Origin: QAND01 sp003150225
GTDB lineage: Bacteria > Bacillota > Clostridia > Christensenellales > QAND01
Direction of reading: 5' to 3'
DNA: 64,000 nt
NCBI RefSeq assembly: GCF_044357945.1
Contig: NZ_CP076563.1
Span: 1,426,001 to 1,490,000 of the forward strand
Shown here: positions 24,761 through 33,554 of the stretch, piece after piece
How the letters are laid out: every line of letters starts with the position of its first letter
Position numbering within the stretch: the first letter of the stretch is position 1
The notes under the pieces: generated by a model
What the model saw: only the letters and a program-made list of their open reading frames with translations
The model's database searches: none
What the model was told of the DNA's origin: nothing
Translations under genes and position numbers: made by a program

Positions 24761-25945
24761 ATGAAGGTATTGATGATCAACTCCGTCTGCGGCGTGGGCA
24801 GCACCGGACGCATCGCCGCGGATCTGAGCCGGGTGCTGGAGCGAGAGGGGCACCAATCCATCGTGGCCTATGGGCGGAAGGAGCCCATGGGGGAGGTGGA
24901 GCATATCCGCATCGGCACCGATCTGGACGTGAAAGCCCATGGGGCATACGCTCGGCTTCTAGACCGGACGGGATTTGGATCCCGGGGAGCCACCAAGGAT
25001 TTTCTCCTCTGGGCGGAGGCCTATGACCCGGATCTGATCCATCTGCATAACCTTCATGGCTACTACCTCCATGTGGGGCTGCTGTTTGATTACCTTCGGA
25101 AGACCGGGAAACCGGTGGTCTGGACCCTCCATGACTGCTGGCCCTTTACCGGCCACTGCGCCTATTTCGATTACGTTGGCTGCGGGCGCTGGCGGGAGGG
25201 GTGTTTTTCCTGCCCCCAAAAGGGGGAATACCCCGCTAGCCTGTTGCTGGACAACTCCAAATCCAATTACCGGAAAAAGAGAGCTCTGTTTACCGGTCTG
25301 CCCCGGATGACGGTGGTGACCCCTTCCCGCTTTTTGGGGAGTCTGGCGCGGGAGTCCTTTCTGGGGGAATATCCCCTAAGGGTGATCCCCAACGGCATCG
25401 ACCTTGAGACCTTCCGGCCCAGGCAAGGGACCGCCCGGGAGAAGTACGGCCTGGGGGACGGCCCTATCGTCCTGGGGGTGGCCAACGTTTGGGAAGACCG
25501 TAAGGGGCTCCGGGATTTCTGCCAACTGGCAGAACTGCTGCCTGAGGAATACACCGTGGCTTTGGTGGGGCTCAGTCCTCAGCAGATGGAGGGGCTTCCT
25601 GCAAAGATCAAGGGGATTCCCCGGACGGATAGCACGGAGGAGCTGGCTCAGCTCTACTCCCTGGCCCAGGTGTTCGTAAATCCCACTTGGGAGGATAACT
25701 TTCCCACCACCAACCTGGAAGCCCTGGCCTGCGGCACCCCGGTGATCACCTACGCCACGGGGGGAAGTCCCGAGACCTTGGACGAGACCTGCGGCCTCAC
25801 GGTGAATAAGGGAGATGTGGAGGCACTGGCTCGAGGGATCCAAGAACAAAGGTTTTCCCGGGAGGCTTGCCTTGCCCGATCCCGGCGTTTTGGCAAGGAC
25901 GGCATGTTCGAGGCGTACCTTGCGCTGTACCAGGCCCTTCTATAA
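24761..25945 (+). CDS. Glycosyltransferase, GT4-like, probable FucNAc transferase
   Basis: This protein has 394 residues with a GT-B fold: an N-terminal acceptor domain (NSVCGVGSTGRIAADLSRVL; HDCWPFTGHC, resembling colanic-acid type glycosyltransferases) and a C-terminal donor domain with VIPNGIDLETFRP, GVANVWEDRKG and NPTWEDNFPTTNLEALACG. It follows the three UDP-L-FucNAc enzymes without a gap, so transfer of FucNAc to a surface polysaccharide is the likely job. Donor and acceptor are inferred from context. No flippase or polymerase gene is present nearby. Confidence 0.82.
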   Translation: MKVLMINSVCGVGSTGRIAADLSRVLEREGHQSIVAYGRKEPMGEVEHIRIGTDLDVKAHGAYARLLDRTGFGSRGATKDFLLWAEAYDPDLIHLHNLHGYYLHVGLLFDYLRKTGKPVVWTLHDCWPFTGHCAYFDYVGCGRWREGCFSCPQKGEYPASLLLDNSKSNYRKKRALFTGLPRMTVVTPSRFLGSLARESFLGEYPLRVIPNGIDLETFRPRQGTAREKYGLGDGPIVLGVANVWEDRKGLRDFCQLAELLPEEYTVALVGLSPQQMEGLPAKIKGIPRTDSTEELAQLYSLAQVFVNPTWEDNFPTTNLEALACGTPVITYATGGSPETLDETCGLTVNKGDVEALARGIQEQRFSREACLARSRRFGKDGMFEAYLALYQALL

Positions 25946-25952
25946 AAAAACC

Positions 25953-25980
25953 AAAAGAAGCCGTCAAGGCTTCTTTTTTT
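25953..25980 (+). terminator. Terminator of the FucNAc operon
   Basis: The stem AAGAAGCC/GGCTTCTT has loop GTCAA and is followed by a long T-run, shortly after the glycosyltransferase stop. Confidence 0.85.
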
Positions 25981-25993
25981 GTTTTCAGAGGGT

Positions 25994-26022
25994 TTGCGGG
26001 AAAAACATCCTTGTTGTATAAT
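25994..26022 (+). promoter_or_regulatory. Sigma-A-type promoter of typA
   Basis: TTGCGG (25994-25999), a 17-bp spacer and TATAAT (26017-26022) lie about 60 bp before the typA start. Confidence 0.7.
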
Positions 26023-26086
26023 AAACATTTGTGAAAACACAGACAATACAACGAAAATCGGGATCGCGGTTAGGAGCAGAATTGCA

Positions 26087-27913
26087 ATGATACGGAATGA
26101 TTTACGGAATATCGCCATTATCGCCCACGTGGACCATGGCAAGACCACCTTGGTGGACGAGCTGCTAAAACAGGGAGGCGTGTACCGGGAGAACCAGGTG
26201 GTGGAGGAACGGGTCATGGATAACAACGACCTGGAGCGGGAGCGGGGCATTACCATCCTGGCGAAAAACACCTCGGTGCACTATAAAGACGTAAAGATCA
26301 ACATCGTGGACACCCCTGGCCACGCCGACTTCAGCGGCGAGGTGGAGCGGACTCTGGGGATGGTCAACGGCGTAATCCTCTTGGTGGACGCTGCCGAGGG
26401 CCCCATGCCCCAGACCCGGTTTGTGCTGCAAAAGGCCCTGGAGATGAACCACCGGGTCATCATCGTCATCAATAAGATCGACCGGCCGGACGCCCGGATC
26501 CACGAGGTGGTAGATGAGGTGCTGGAGCTCTTGATGGACCTCAACGCCAATGAGGAGCAGCTGGACAGTCCCATCATCTACTGTTCCGGCAGGGCGGGTA
26601 CCGCTTCCCGCAGCCCCGATCACCAGGACGCCGATTTACGGGCTCTCTTTGAAACCATTTTGGAATATATCCCCGCCCCCGAGGGGGATGGAGAGGGCGA
26701 GCTGCAGATGCTGGTGTCCTCCATCGACTATAACGATTATGTGGGGCGCATCGCCATTGGGCGCATCCAGCGGGGCGCCGTTCGGCAGCAGCAGGAGGTC
26801 ATGGTCTGCGATTACCATGAAAAGCACGCCCCCTATCGGGCAAAGGTGGTCAACCTCTACCAGATCGATGGCCTGAAGCGGACGGCGGTGGAATCCGCCC
26901 GGATGGGGGATATCGTCTGCATCAGCGGCCTGGTGGACATCACCATCGGGGAGACCATCACCTCCCTGAGCCAGCCCGAGGCCCTGCCCTTTGCCAGGAT
27001 CAGCGAGCCCACCATCGAGATGACCTTCTCGGTAAACGACAGCCCCTTTGCGGGCCGGGAGGGGAAGTTTGTCACCTCTCGCCAGCTTCGGGAACGGCTG
27101 TACCGGGAGCTTTTAAAGGATGTGTCCCTAAGGGTCAAGGACGGGGACAGCACCGATAGCTTCCTGGTGGCTGGCCGAGGTGAGATGCACCTATCCATCC
27201 TCATCGAGACCATGCGCCGGGAGGGGTATGAGTTCTCCGTCAGCACCCCCCGGGTGCTGTACCGGGAGGTGGACGGCAAGCGCTTTGAGCCGGTGGAGCG
27301 GCTGGTCATCGACGTACCCGAGGAAAGCGTGGGGGCCGTCATGCAGAAGATCGCCCAGCGAAAGGGGGAGATGCTCCAAATGACCCCCCAGGGCAGCCGC
27401 ACCCGGCTGGAATATTTAATTCCCTCCCGGGGCCTGCTGGGTTACCGCAGCGAGTTTTTGACGGATACTCGGGGAGAGGGCATCATGAACTCGGTGTTCG
27501 ACAGCTACCAGCCCTTCCGGGGAGAGGTGACCCGGCGGTTTACCGGCTCCCTGATCGCCTTTGAGACCGGGGAAGCGGTGGCCTACGGCCTCTTTGGGGC
27601 CCAGGACCGGGGCGTGTTGTTCATTGGCCCCGGCACCCCGGTGTACGAGGGCATGGTGGTGGGATATTCCCCCAAGCAGGACGACATCGCCGTCAACGTC
27701 TGCCGAAAGAAGCAGATGACCAATATGCGGGCGTCGGGCAGCGACGAGGCCCTGCGACTGGTGCCGCCCCGGCGGATGAGCCTGGAGGAATGCCTGGAAT
27801 TTCTGGCGGACGATGAGCTTTTGGAGGTGACCCCCCAAAACCTGCGGCTCCGCAAGCGCACCCTCAACAACAGTCAGCGGATGAAGGAACAGAGCCGGGC
27901 CAAAAAAGGTTGA
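26087..27913 (+). CDS. typA: Ribosome-associated GTPase TypA/BipA
   Basis: This translational GTPase has 608 residues from the ATG at 26087. G-domain motifs are HVDHGKTT (G1), RGITI (G2), DTPGHADF (G3) and NKIDRP (G4). Domain II, two alpha/beta domains (V) and the TypA-specific C-terminus (GLFGAQDRG, KQMTNMRASGSDEAL) follow. It acts in 50S assembly and stress adaptation. Earlier in-frame starts read through the promoter and are rejected. Monocistronic: own promoter, own terminator. Confidence 0.96.
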   Translation: MIRNDLRNIAIIAHVDHGKTTLVDELLKQGGVYRENQVVEERVMDNNDLERERGITILAKNTSVHYKDVKINIVDTPGHADFSGEVERTLGMVNGVILLVDAAEGPMPQTRFVLQKALEMNHRVIIVINKIDRPDARIHEVVDEVLELLMDLNANEEQLDSPIIYCSGRAGTASRSPDHQDADLRALFETILEYIPAPEGDGEGELQMLVSSIDYNDYVGRIAIGRIQRGAVRQQQEVMVCDYHEKHAPYRAKVVNLYQIDGLKRTAVESARMGDIVCISGLVDITIGETITSLSQPEALPFARISEPTIEMTFSVNDSPFAGREGKFVTSRQLRERLYRELLKDVSLRVKDGDSTDSFLVAGRGEMHLSILIETMRREGYEFSVSTPRVLYREVDGKRFEPVERLVIDVPEESVGAVMQKIAQRKGEMLQMTPQGSRTRLEYLIPSRGLLGYRSEFLTDTRGEGIMNSVFDSYQPFRGEVTRRFTGSLIAFETGEAVAYGLFGAQDRGVLFIGPGTPVYEGMVVGYSPKQDDIAVNVCRKKQMTNMRASGSDEALRLVPPRRMSLEECLEFLADDELLEVTPQNLRLRKRTLNNSQRMKEQSRAKKG

Positions 27914-27921
27914 CGGCTTCC

Positions 27922-27952
27922 AATGAAAAAGCCCTGGTGTTCCAGGGCTTTT
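27922..27952. terminator. Bidirectional terminator between typA and nucleotidyltransferase gene
   Basis: The stem AAAAAGCCCTGG/CCAGGGCTTTTT has a TGTT loop and lies between two convergent genes. Confidence 0.88.
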
Positions 27953-27953
27953 T

Positions 27954-28610
27954 CTATTCTCCGTATTGGACGATGAGCCGTCCCGCCCACTGGATGAGCT
28001 CCCCGTAAAGGGCGGGATCCTCTTCGGCGGCCTCCATGGAGCGGCCTAGGATGATCCGGTCCTCCCCCGTCAGCCGGGAAAAGAGCTCCGCTTTGGTGGC
28101 GGTGGCCTCCCCGGTAGCCAGCTCATGCTTGGCCCGCAGGACGAAATAGGCGCCCTTGTATAGGCCGGATAGCTGGGCGGTAGGGGCATCCTCATAGAGA
28201 TAGGCGTGAACGGCACTGTGGTATAGGTTGGCGGCTCCCACCGCCACCGCTTCCCGGATGTCCTCCCGGGAGAAGGGCCCCAGCAACCCGTGGAGAGAAC
28301 CCAGTATGGGCCGGGTGTCCCGGAAAAGCTGATAGGCGTCCTGTTTAGGCCAGGCACGGAGCTCCTCCGCTCCCGAGAGAAATCCGCAGGGGGGATAGGC
28401 TCCTTCCATAGAAGCGGCCAAATCCCGATAGGTTTCCAGATCCGCTAAGGCGATCCGGTCCAGGACGGTCACCAGGTCGATGTCGCTGTTTGGCCCAGCC
28501 TCCTGCCGCCGCCAGCTTCCCTGGAGCCCTAGAAACAGTAGCCGGGAGCCAAAGGCCCCTTGCAGCTTTGTGGAAAACGAGTGTAGCCAGCTTTCAATGG
28601 AAAACGCCAT
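27954..28610 (-). CDS. Nucleotidyltransferase-domain protein
   Basis: This protein has 218 residues. The N-terminus carries the minimal nucleotidyltransferase signature: FLGLQGSWRR followed by SDIDLVTV (residues about 25-48), with the two Asp residues that bind metal. The C-terminal half is helical, like the substrate-binding domains of streptomycin adenylyltransferase-like or MNT-type proteins. Substrate unknown; a drug-modifying or kinase-like regulatory role cannot be told apart. AGGAGG precedes the ATG. It stands alone between two terminators. Confidence 0.75.
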   Translation of the reverse strand: MAFSIESWLHSFSTKLQGAFGSRLLFLGLQGSWRRQEAGPNSDIDLVTVLDRIALADLETYRDLAASMEGAYPPCGFLSGAEELRAWPKQDAYQLFRDTRPILGSLHGLLGPFSREDIREAVAVGAANLYHSAVHAYLYEDAPTAQLSGLYKGAYFVLRAKHELATGEATATKAELFSRLTGEDRIILGRSMEAAEEDPALYGELIQWAGRLIVQYGE

Positions 28611-28621
28611 GATGCACCTCC

Positions 28622-28660
28622 TAATAAATAGAGCGCCGCTTGGGGCGGCGCTCTATTTTA
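28622..28660 (-). terminator. Terminator of the first aldo/keto reductase gene
   Basis: The stem AATAGAGCGCCGC/GGCGGCGCTCTATT has a TTGG-type loop and A/T-rich flanks, and lies just past the stop of the reverse-strand reductase. Confidence 0.8.
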
Positions 28661-28671
28661 GCGGAATCCCG

Positions 28672-29811
28672 TTACTTTGTAAAGAAAGCGTGGGCCTCCT
28701 TCAGCTTCTCCATTATGGGCACCCCTTGGGGGCACTTGGTCTCGCACAGGCCGCACTGCACGCATTTGTCCACACCCCGGCCCTGCTTGTTGAGAATATC
28801 CAGATAGTGCTCACGGGCGGCCTCCTCAGCGTCAAACATGGAGACCCGGTTGTACTGGTTGAAGATCTGGGGGATGTACACGTCCTGAGGACAGGGCTGG
28901 CAGTAGTTGCAGCCGGTGCAACCCACGTTGGTGAGGCCGGCGTAGATGGCCCGGATGTCGTCGTACATGGCGCTTTCCTCTTCGGTCATAGAGCCGGCGG
29001 GGGGCAGGGTGTCGAAGATCTTAAGATTCTCCTCCAGCTGCTCCCTTGCGGTCATGCCCGAAAGGATGCACTTAACGGCGGGATGATCCGCCACAAACCG
29101 GAAGCCCCACTCCGGAGGCGTGCGCTTAAGACCGGTGGCGTCATACCGCTCCTGAACCGCCTTGGGTACCCGGGCCAGATCGCCGCCTCGGAGTCCTTCC
29201 ATGATCACCACGGAGGTGCCCTTTTGATAGGCGTCGTCCAAGCCCTGGATGGTGGCTTGGTTGAATTTATCCAGGATGTTGTACTGTACCTGAACCATGC
29301 CCCAGTCGTAGCTGTCCAGGGTCTTTTTGTATCCCTCGTAGCCGTTGTGGCAGCTAAAGCCTGCCATGCGGATCTTGCCGCAGGCCAGCGCTTCGTCCAG
29401 GAACCGGGTGATGCCCAGCTCCAGCATGGCGTCCAGCCGCTTCAGACCAAAATTGTGCATCAGGTATACGTCGATGTGATCGGTCTGGAGCCGCTCCAGG
29501 CTTTTGTCCAGCTCCCGCATGTAATCGGCGTATTCGTGGATGTACCCCATGGCCAGCTTGGTGGCGATGAGAGCCTTTTCCCGGTAAGGGGCGATGGCGA
29601 TGCCAAGAGAGCGCTCGTTGTTGCCGTCATGATAGGCCCGGGCGGTGTCAAAGTAGTTGACCCCGTTCTCGATGCAGGTCTTCACCAACTCATCGGTGAT
29701 GGCCTGGATGGGCCGTTCTCCACCCTCGGCGGTGGGCTCTGCGGGGATGCGCATGATGCCCATTCCCAAAAGGGAAACCTTGCCCAAAGAACCCAGTTCG
29801 CGGTATTGCAT
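28672..29811 (-). CDS. Aldo/keto reductase with C-terminal 4Fe-4S clusters (paralog 1)
   Basis: This protein has 379 residues from the ATG at 29811; AAAGGAG lies 9 nt upstream, and an in-frame GTG at 29820 overlaps that site. The N-terminal TIM-barrel has the AKR signature NYFDTARAY with the catalytic Asp/Tyr, then TKLAMG and MHNFGLK. The C-terminal extension (about 290-379) has two ferredoxin-type clusters, CTGCNYCQPCP and CVQCGLCETKCP. This architecture is common in anaerobic Clostridia. Substrate unknown. The gene upstream (29996-31132) is a close paralog. Confidence 0.88.
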   Translation of the reverse strand: MQYRELGSLGKVSLLGMGIMRIPAEPTAEGGERPIQAITDELVKTCIENGVNYFDTARAYHDGNNERSLGIAIAPYREKALIATKLAMGYIHEYADYMRELDKSLERLQTDHIDVYLMHNFGLKRLDAMLELGITRFLDEALACGKIRMAGFSCHNGYEGYKKTLDSYDWGMVQVQYNILDKFNQATIQGLDDAYQKGTSVVIMEGLRGGDLARVPKAVQERYDATGLKRTPPEWGFRFVADHPAVKCILSGMTAREQLEENLKIFDTLPPAGSMTEEESAMYDDIRAIYAGLTNVGCTGCNYCQPCPQDVYIPQIFNQYNRVSMFDAEEAAREHYLDILNKQGRGVDKCVQCGLCETKCPQGVPIMEKLKEAHAFFTK

Positions 29812-29955
29812 AAGAACCACTCCTTTTCCGATGGCGCCTTAAGGGGCGCCATTGATATACATATGCCTTCCATGTAAAAATACATATACAATATTCCGGC
29901 GCTGGATGGAAGAGCCAGGAATGAATTTCCAAAATATGAAAACAAAAAGGGGACA

Positions 29956-29992
29956 AAAAAGGCCTGGCCGGGAGCGGCCAGGCCTTTTTTGA
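29956..29992 (-). terminator. Terminator between the two aldo/keto reductase paralogs
   Basis: The stem AAAGGCCTGGCC/GGCCAGGCCTTT has loop GGGAGC and runs into T6, just after the stop of the upstream reverse-strand gene. Confidence 0.85.
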
Positions 29993-29995
29993 AAC

Positions 29996-31132
29996 CTATC
30001 GGTTGAAGAAGCGATGAATCTCCTGAAGCTTCTCGATGATGGGGATGTTCTGGGGGCACTTGGGCTCACAGAGGCCGCATTGCACACACTGGTCCGCGCC
30101 CCGCCCGCTGGCTACGGTATCGTCATAGAGCTTTTTGCTGTCCTCCATGGCGTCAAACATGGTTACCCGGTTGTATTGGGTCATGATGTAGGGGATGCGG
30201 ACGTTTTGAGGACAGGGCTGACAGTAGCTGCACCCGGTACAGGGAACCTGGATCAGGGTTTCATAGGTTTCCCGGACCCGGTCGCAGACGTCAAACTCCG
30301 CCTGGGTAAAGGCGTTGGGGACAAGATCACTGAAGATGCGCAGGTTATCCGTAAGCTGTTCCATGGTATTCATGCCGGAGAGGATGCACTTCACCTGGGG
30401 ATAGTCGGCGATGAAGCGGAAGCCCCACTCCGGCGCCGTCCAGCCCTTGCCGGTGGCATCGTAGATGTCTTGAACCGCCTTGGGGGCCCGGGCTAGATCC
30501 CCGCCACGGAGGCCCTCCATGATCACCACCGGCACATTCTTTTTGCCGGCGTATTCGATGCCCTTTACACTGGCCTGGTTGAACTTATCCATGATGTTGA
30601 ACTGTACCTGGGTCATGCCCCAATCATAGCTGTCCAGGGTCTTCTGAAATCCATCATAGCCATCGTGGCAGCTAAAGCCCGCCATGCCGATCTTCCCCTG
30701 TGCCAGAGCCCGGTCCAGGAACTCCCGGCCGCCCAGCTCCAAAAAGAGGTCCAGCCGCTTGAGGCCCAGGCCGTGGATGAGATAGATATCGATTTTATTG
30801 GTCTGGAGCCGCTCCAACTGCTCGTTCAAGAAGCGGTCCAGGTCGGCGGCCTCTTTGACCATAAAGATGGGCAGCTTGGTGGCGATGGTCACCTGGTGCC
30901 GCACATCGCGGAGGGCCTCCGCTACGGCGGCTTCATTGAATCCGCCGGTGTAGGGATAAGCGGTATCGAAGTAGTTGACCCCAGCGTCTACCGCCGCCCG
31001 AAGCAAACGGTTGGCCTCGGCCTGGATAGGCCGCTTATCGCCGTCGGGGGTGGGCTCGGTGGGCAGCCGCATGCAGCCGAAACCCAAGAGGGAAACCGGC
31101 CGGTCAAGGGTACCAAAATCTCTGTAAACCAT
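29996..31132 (-). CDS. Aldo/keto reductase with C-terminal 4Fe-4S clusters (paralog 2)
   Basis: This protein has 378 residues. Its barrel plus dicluster architecture matches the neighbouring gene: NYFDTAYPYTGG, TKLPIF, HGLGLKRLD, then CTGCSYCQPCP and CVQCGLCEPKCP. Long stretches are identical to paralog 1 (LDSYDWGM, VVIMEGLRGGDLARAPKAVQ-type), indicating an old tandem duplication. Each copy has its own terminator and ribosome binding site (AAGGAGG here), so they can be regulated separately. Natural substrate unknown. Confidence 0.88.
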   Translation of the reverse strand: MVYRDFGTLDRPVSLLGFGCMRLPTEPTPDGDKRPIQAEANRLLRAAVDAGVNYFDTAYPYTGGFNEAAVAEALRDVRHQVTIATKLPIFMVKEAADLDRFLNEQLERLQTNKIDIYLIHGLGLKRLDLFLELGGREFLDRALAQGKIGMAGFSCHDGYDGFQKTLDSYDWGMTQVQFNIMDKFNQASVKGIEYAGKKNVPVVIMEGLRGGDLARAPKAVQDIYDATGKGWTAPEWGFRFIADYPQVKCILSGMNTMEQLTDNLRIFSDLVPNAFTQAEFDVCDRVRETYETLIQVPCTGCSYCQPCPQNVRIPYIMTQYNRVTMFDAMEDSKKLYDDTVASGRGADQCVQCGLCEPKCPQNIPIIEKLQEIHRFFNR

Positions 31133-31362
31133 GGAAATACCTCCTTTGCCGGACGGAGAAAGCCGCCCCGCAATGATTTAAAATGAAAAAACAGAACTGC
31201 CTCGGATGCCGGTAAAGGCTCCGCAGAAACAGCTGCATGTGATTTGTGCGCTTTCATAATATACCATAAATTGGAGGGAAAGACCAGGGGAAGGAACAAA
31301 AACAACATAGTGAATCCAACGGGATTTTTTTGTAAAATAACGAAAAAAAGAACAAAACAACA

Positions 31363-31391
31363 TTGCATTTCCCCACATAATATGGTATGAT
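31363..31391 (+). promoter_or_regulatory. Sigma-A-type promoter of glmS
   Basis: TTGCAT (31363-31368), a 17-bp spacer and TATGAT (31386-31391) lie upstream of the ribozyme. The AT-rich stretch 31180-31360 between the divergent genes holds no other recognisable feature. Confidence 0.65.
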
Positions 31392-31467
31392 CGCCATCAC
31401 GTGAAAACGGTCCGTATAATCCAAACGCCTGGGAGGGGCGGAAAAACGAGACGTACGGGAAACATTA

Positions 31468-31608
31468 GCGCCAGGGCTGGGAAACCAGTTGACGAGGTTT
31501 GGGGTAATCGAAAGATTCGGCGGATGCCCCAAGAGCTCTGCGCCGGCTGAATCCCCACAAAACCGTGGAGCAATCCACCAACAAAGCGGGATCGTGGCGT
31601 AAATTCAG
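31468..31608 (+). ncRNA. glmS ribozyme (glucosamine-6-phosphate-activated)
   Basis: The leader contains the conserved glmS ribozyme core: AGCGCCAG at the cleavage site (cut predicted between A31467 and G31468), then GGAAACCAGTTGACGAGG, GGGGTAATCGAAAGATTCGG and CGGATGCCCC. It closes near CAACAAAGCGGGAT. Glucosamine-6-phosphate triggers self-cleavage and mRNA decay, giving feedback on the gene directly downstream. Sequence and context agree fully with the class. Confidence 0.93.
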
Positions 31609-31628
31609 TTGTGAGGAGAAATCCAAAG

Positions 31629-33446
31629 ATGTGTGGAATCATTGGCTGCGTGGGCAAACGGCCCGCGGCGGCTTTGTTGTTGGACGGCCTTCATGCCTTG
31701 GAGTACCGAGGCTATGACAGCGCCGGGATTGCGGTCATGGACGGGGAAACCGTCTCGGTGGTAAAGACCAAGGGTCGGGTAGACCGGCTGGAGGAAAAGC
31801 TGCGGGAGCATCCTTTGCAGGGAACCATGGGAATCGGCCATACCCGTTGGGCCACCCATGGGGAACCCTCGGACGTAAACTCCCATCCCCACACCAGTAT
31901 GGCGGGGGACATCGCGCTTGTGCACAACGGCATCATTGAAAACTACCTGGAGATCAAACGCTGGCTGATGGATCGCGGCTACCGCTTTGCCAGCGATACC
32001 GATACCGAAGTGGTGGCCCATCTGGTGAGCCACTACGACCAAGGAGACCTGGTGCGGGCGCTGCACCTGGCCATGACCAGGCTTCGGGGCTCTTATGCTC
32101 TGGCGGTGATGTCGGTGCGGGAGCCGGATCGGATCGTCTGCGCACGAAAGGACAGCCCCCTGGTTATCGGTTTGGGGGAGGGGGAGAACTTCATCGCCAG
32201 CGATATCCCCGCCCTGCTCACCCACACCCGGGAGGTGATCCTCCTGGAGGATGGCGATGTGGCGGTGGTGACCAGGGAGAGGGTCCATGTGGTGGACGCC
32301 AATCTGGATCCGGTGGAGCTCCAGCCCTTCCATGTGGATTGGGATGTATCTGCCGCTGAAAAGGGCGGTTATGCCCATTTCATGCTCAAGGAGATGATGG
32401 AGCAGCCCCAGGCCATCCGGGAGACGGTGTCCCCTCGGGTAAGGGATGGGCGTATCGCCCTTTCGGAGATCACGGAGGAAGCCCTTTCCGCCGCTCGGCG
32501 CGTGGTGATCTGTGCCTGCGGCACCGCCTATCATGCGGGCTTGGTGGGCAAATATATTATGGAGGATCTGGCCCGAATTCCGGTGGAGGTGGACATCGGC
32601 AGCGAGTACCGCTATCGCCGCCCCATCATCCATGGGGATGACCTGTGTATCGTCATCAGCCAATCAGGGGAGACGGCGGATACCATCGCCGCCCTTCGCA
32701 CCATGAAGGAAGGCGGCGCCCGGGTGCTGGCCATCACCAACGTGGTGGGTTCCACGGTGGCCCGGGAAGCCGATTCCGTCCTCTATACCTGGGCGGGGCC
32801 GGAGATCGCCGTGGCCTCCACCAAGGCTTACACCACCCAACTAGCCGCTCTGGTGCTTCTGGCTCTGGAGCTGGGCCGGGTCCGGGGCACCGTGGAGGAG
32901 GCCGCCTATCGGGAGATTCTCACAGCACTTACGGAGGTTCCCGCCCGCATACAGGAGATTTTGCAGGATCAAGGGGCCGTCCAGCGCGCGGCGGGCCGGC
33001 ATTTCCACCACCGGGACGTGTTCTTCATCGGCCGTGGATTGGATTATCCGGCCACCATGGAGAGCTCCCTAAAGCTAAAGGAGATCAGCTATATCCACAG
33101 CGAGGCCATGGCGGCGGGAGAATTGAAGCACGGCACCATCGCCATGATCGAGGAGGGAACCCTGGTCATCGCCGTATGCACCCAGGATGTTCTTCTGGAA
33201 AAGATGGTCTCCGCCATCCGGGAGGTAAAGGCCCGGGGCGCTCATGTGCTGGCGGTGACCTATAAGGACTGCTCCGCCATTCTGGATCAGGTGGATGAAG
33301 CCATCTGTATTCCCCGGACCCACGGCGCTCTGGCGGGAATGGTCAGCGTGGTGGCGGCGCAGCTGTTCGCCTATTATTGCTCGGTTCAGCGTGGCCTGGA
33401 TCCCGATAAACCCCGGAATCTGGCAAAATCCGTCACCGTGGAATAA
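31629..33446 (+). CDS. glmS: Glutamine-fructose-6-phosphate aminotransferase GlmS
   Basis: This protein has 605 residues from the ATG at 31629, which gives the required N-terminal MCGIIG with the nucleophilic Cys after Met removal. The glutaminase domain (1-240) has HTRWATHG and HNGIIENY. Two SIS isomerase domains follow (about 285-420 and 455-600), with CACGTAYHAG, ISQSGETADT, and SSLKLKEISYIHSEA. It makes glucosamine-6-phosphate for UDP-GlcNAc and cell wall synthesis, and also feeds the UDP-FucNAc genes elsewhere in this window. It is controlled by the ribozyme in its leader. Six upstream codons in frame are not expected to be translated. Confidence 0.97.
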   Translation: MCGIIGCVGKRPAAALLLDGLHALEYRGYDSAGIAVMDGETVSVVKTKGRVDRLEEKLREHPLQGTMGIGHTRWATHGEPSDVNSHPHTSMAGDIALVHNGIIENYLEIKRWLMDRGYRFASDTDTEVVAHLVSHYDQGDLVRALHLAMTRLRGSYALAVMSVREPDRIVCARKDSPLVIGLGEGENFIASDIPALLTHTREVILLEDGDVAVVTRERVHVVDANLDPVELQPFHVDWDVSAAEKGGYAHFMLKEMMEQPQAIRETVSPRVRDGRIALSEITEEALSAARRVVICACGTAYHAGLVGKYIMEDLARIPVEVDIGSEYRYRRPIIHGDDLCIVISQSGETADTIAALRTMKEGGARVLAITNVVGSTVAREADSVLYTWAGPEIAVASTKAYTTQLAALVLLALELGRVRGTVEEAAYREILTALTEVPARIQEILQDQGAVQRAAGRHFHHRDVFFIGRGLDYPATMESSLKLKEISYIHSEAMAAGELKHGTIAMIEEGTLVIAVCTQDVLLEKMVSAIREVKARGAHVLAVTYKDCSAILDQVDEAICIPRTHGALAGMVSVVAAQLFAYYCSVQRGLDPDKPRNLAKSVTVE

Positions 33447-33513
33447 TTTTGAACGATAAAAACACCGGACGTCAGTTAGGACAGACCACGTAAGGAAGTA
33501 TTTTATGTAAGGT

Positions 33514-33553
33514 ACGGTGTAACCCCGTAAAAGGGGTTGCACCGTTTCCTTTT
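33514..33553. terminator. Hairpin terminator after glmS / recombinase remnant
   Basis: The 13-bp stem (33514-33526 with 33533-33545, one T.G pair) has loop GTAAAA, followed on the forward strand by TTCCTTTT. It can end glmS transcription, and possibly the opposing remnant gene. Confidence 0.65.
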
Positions 33554-33554
33554 G

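Noticed and set aside
28480..29877. Long forward-strand frame across the nucleotidyltransferase and first aldo/keto reductase genes
   Set aside because: Antisense to two recognisable genes and passes through their terminator.
31605..32663. Reverse-strand frame opposite glmS
   Set aside because: Antisense to the GlmS domains; composition is His/Gly-rich as expected from the shadow frame.
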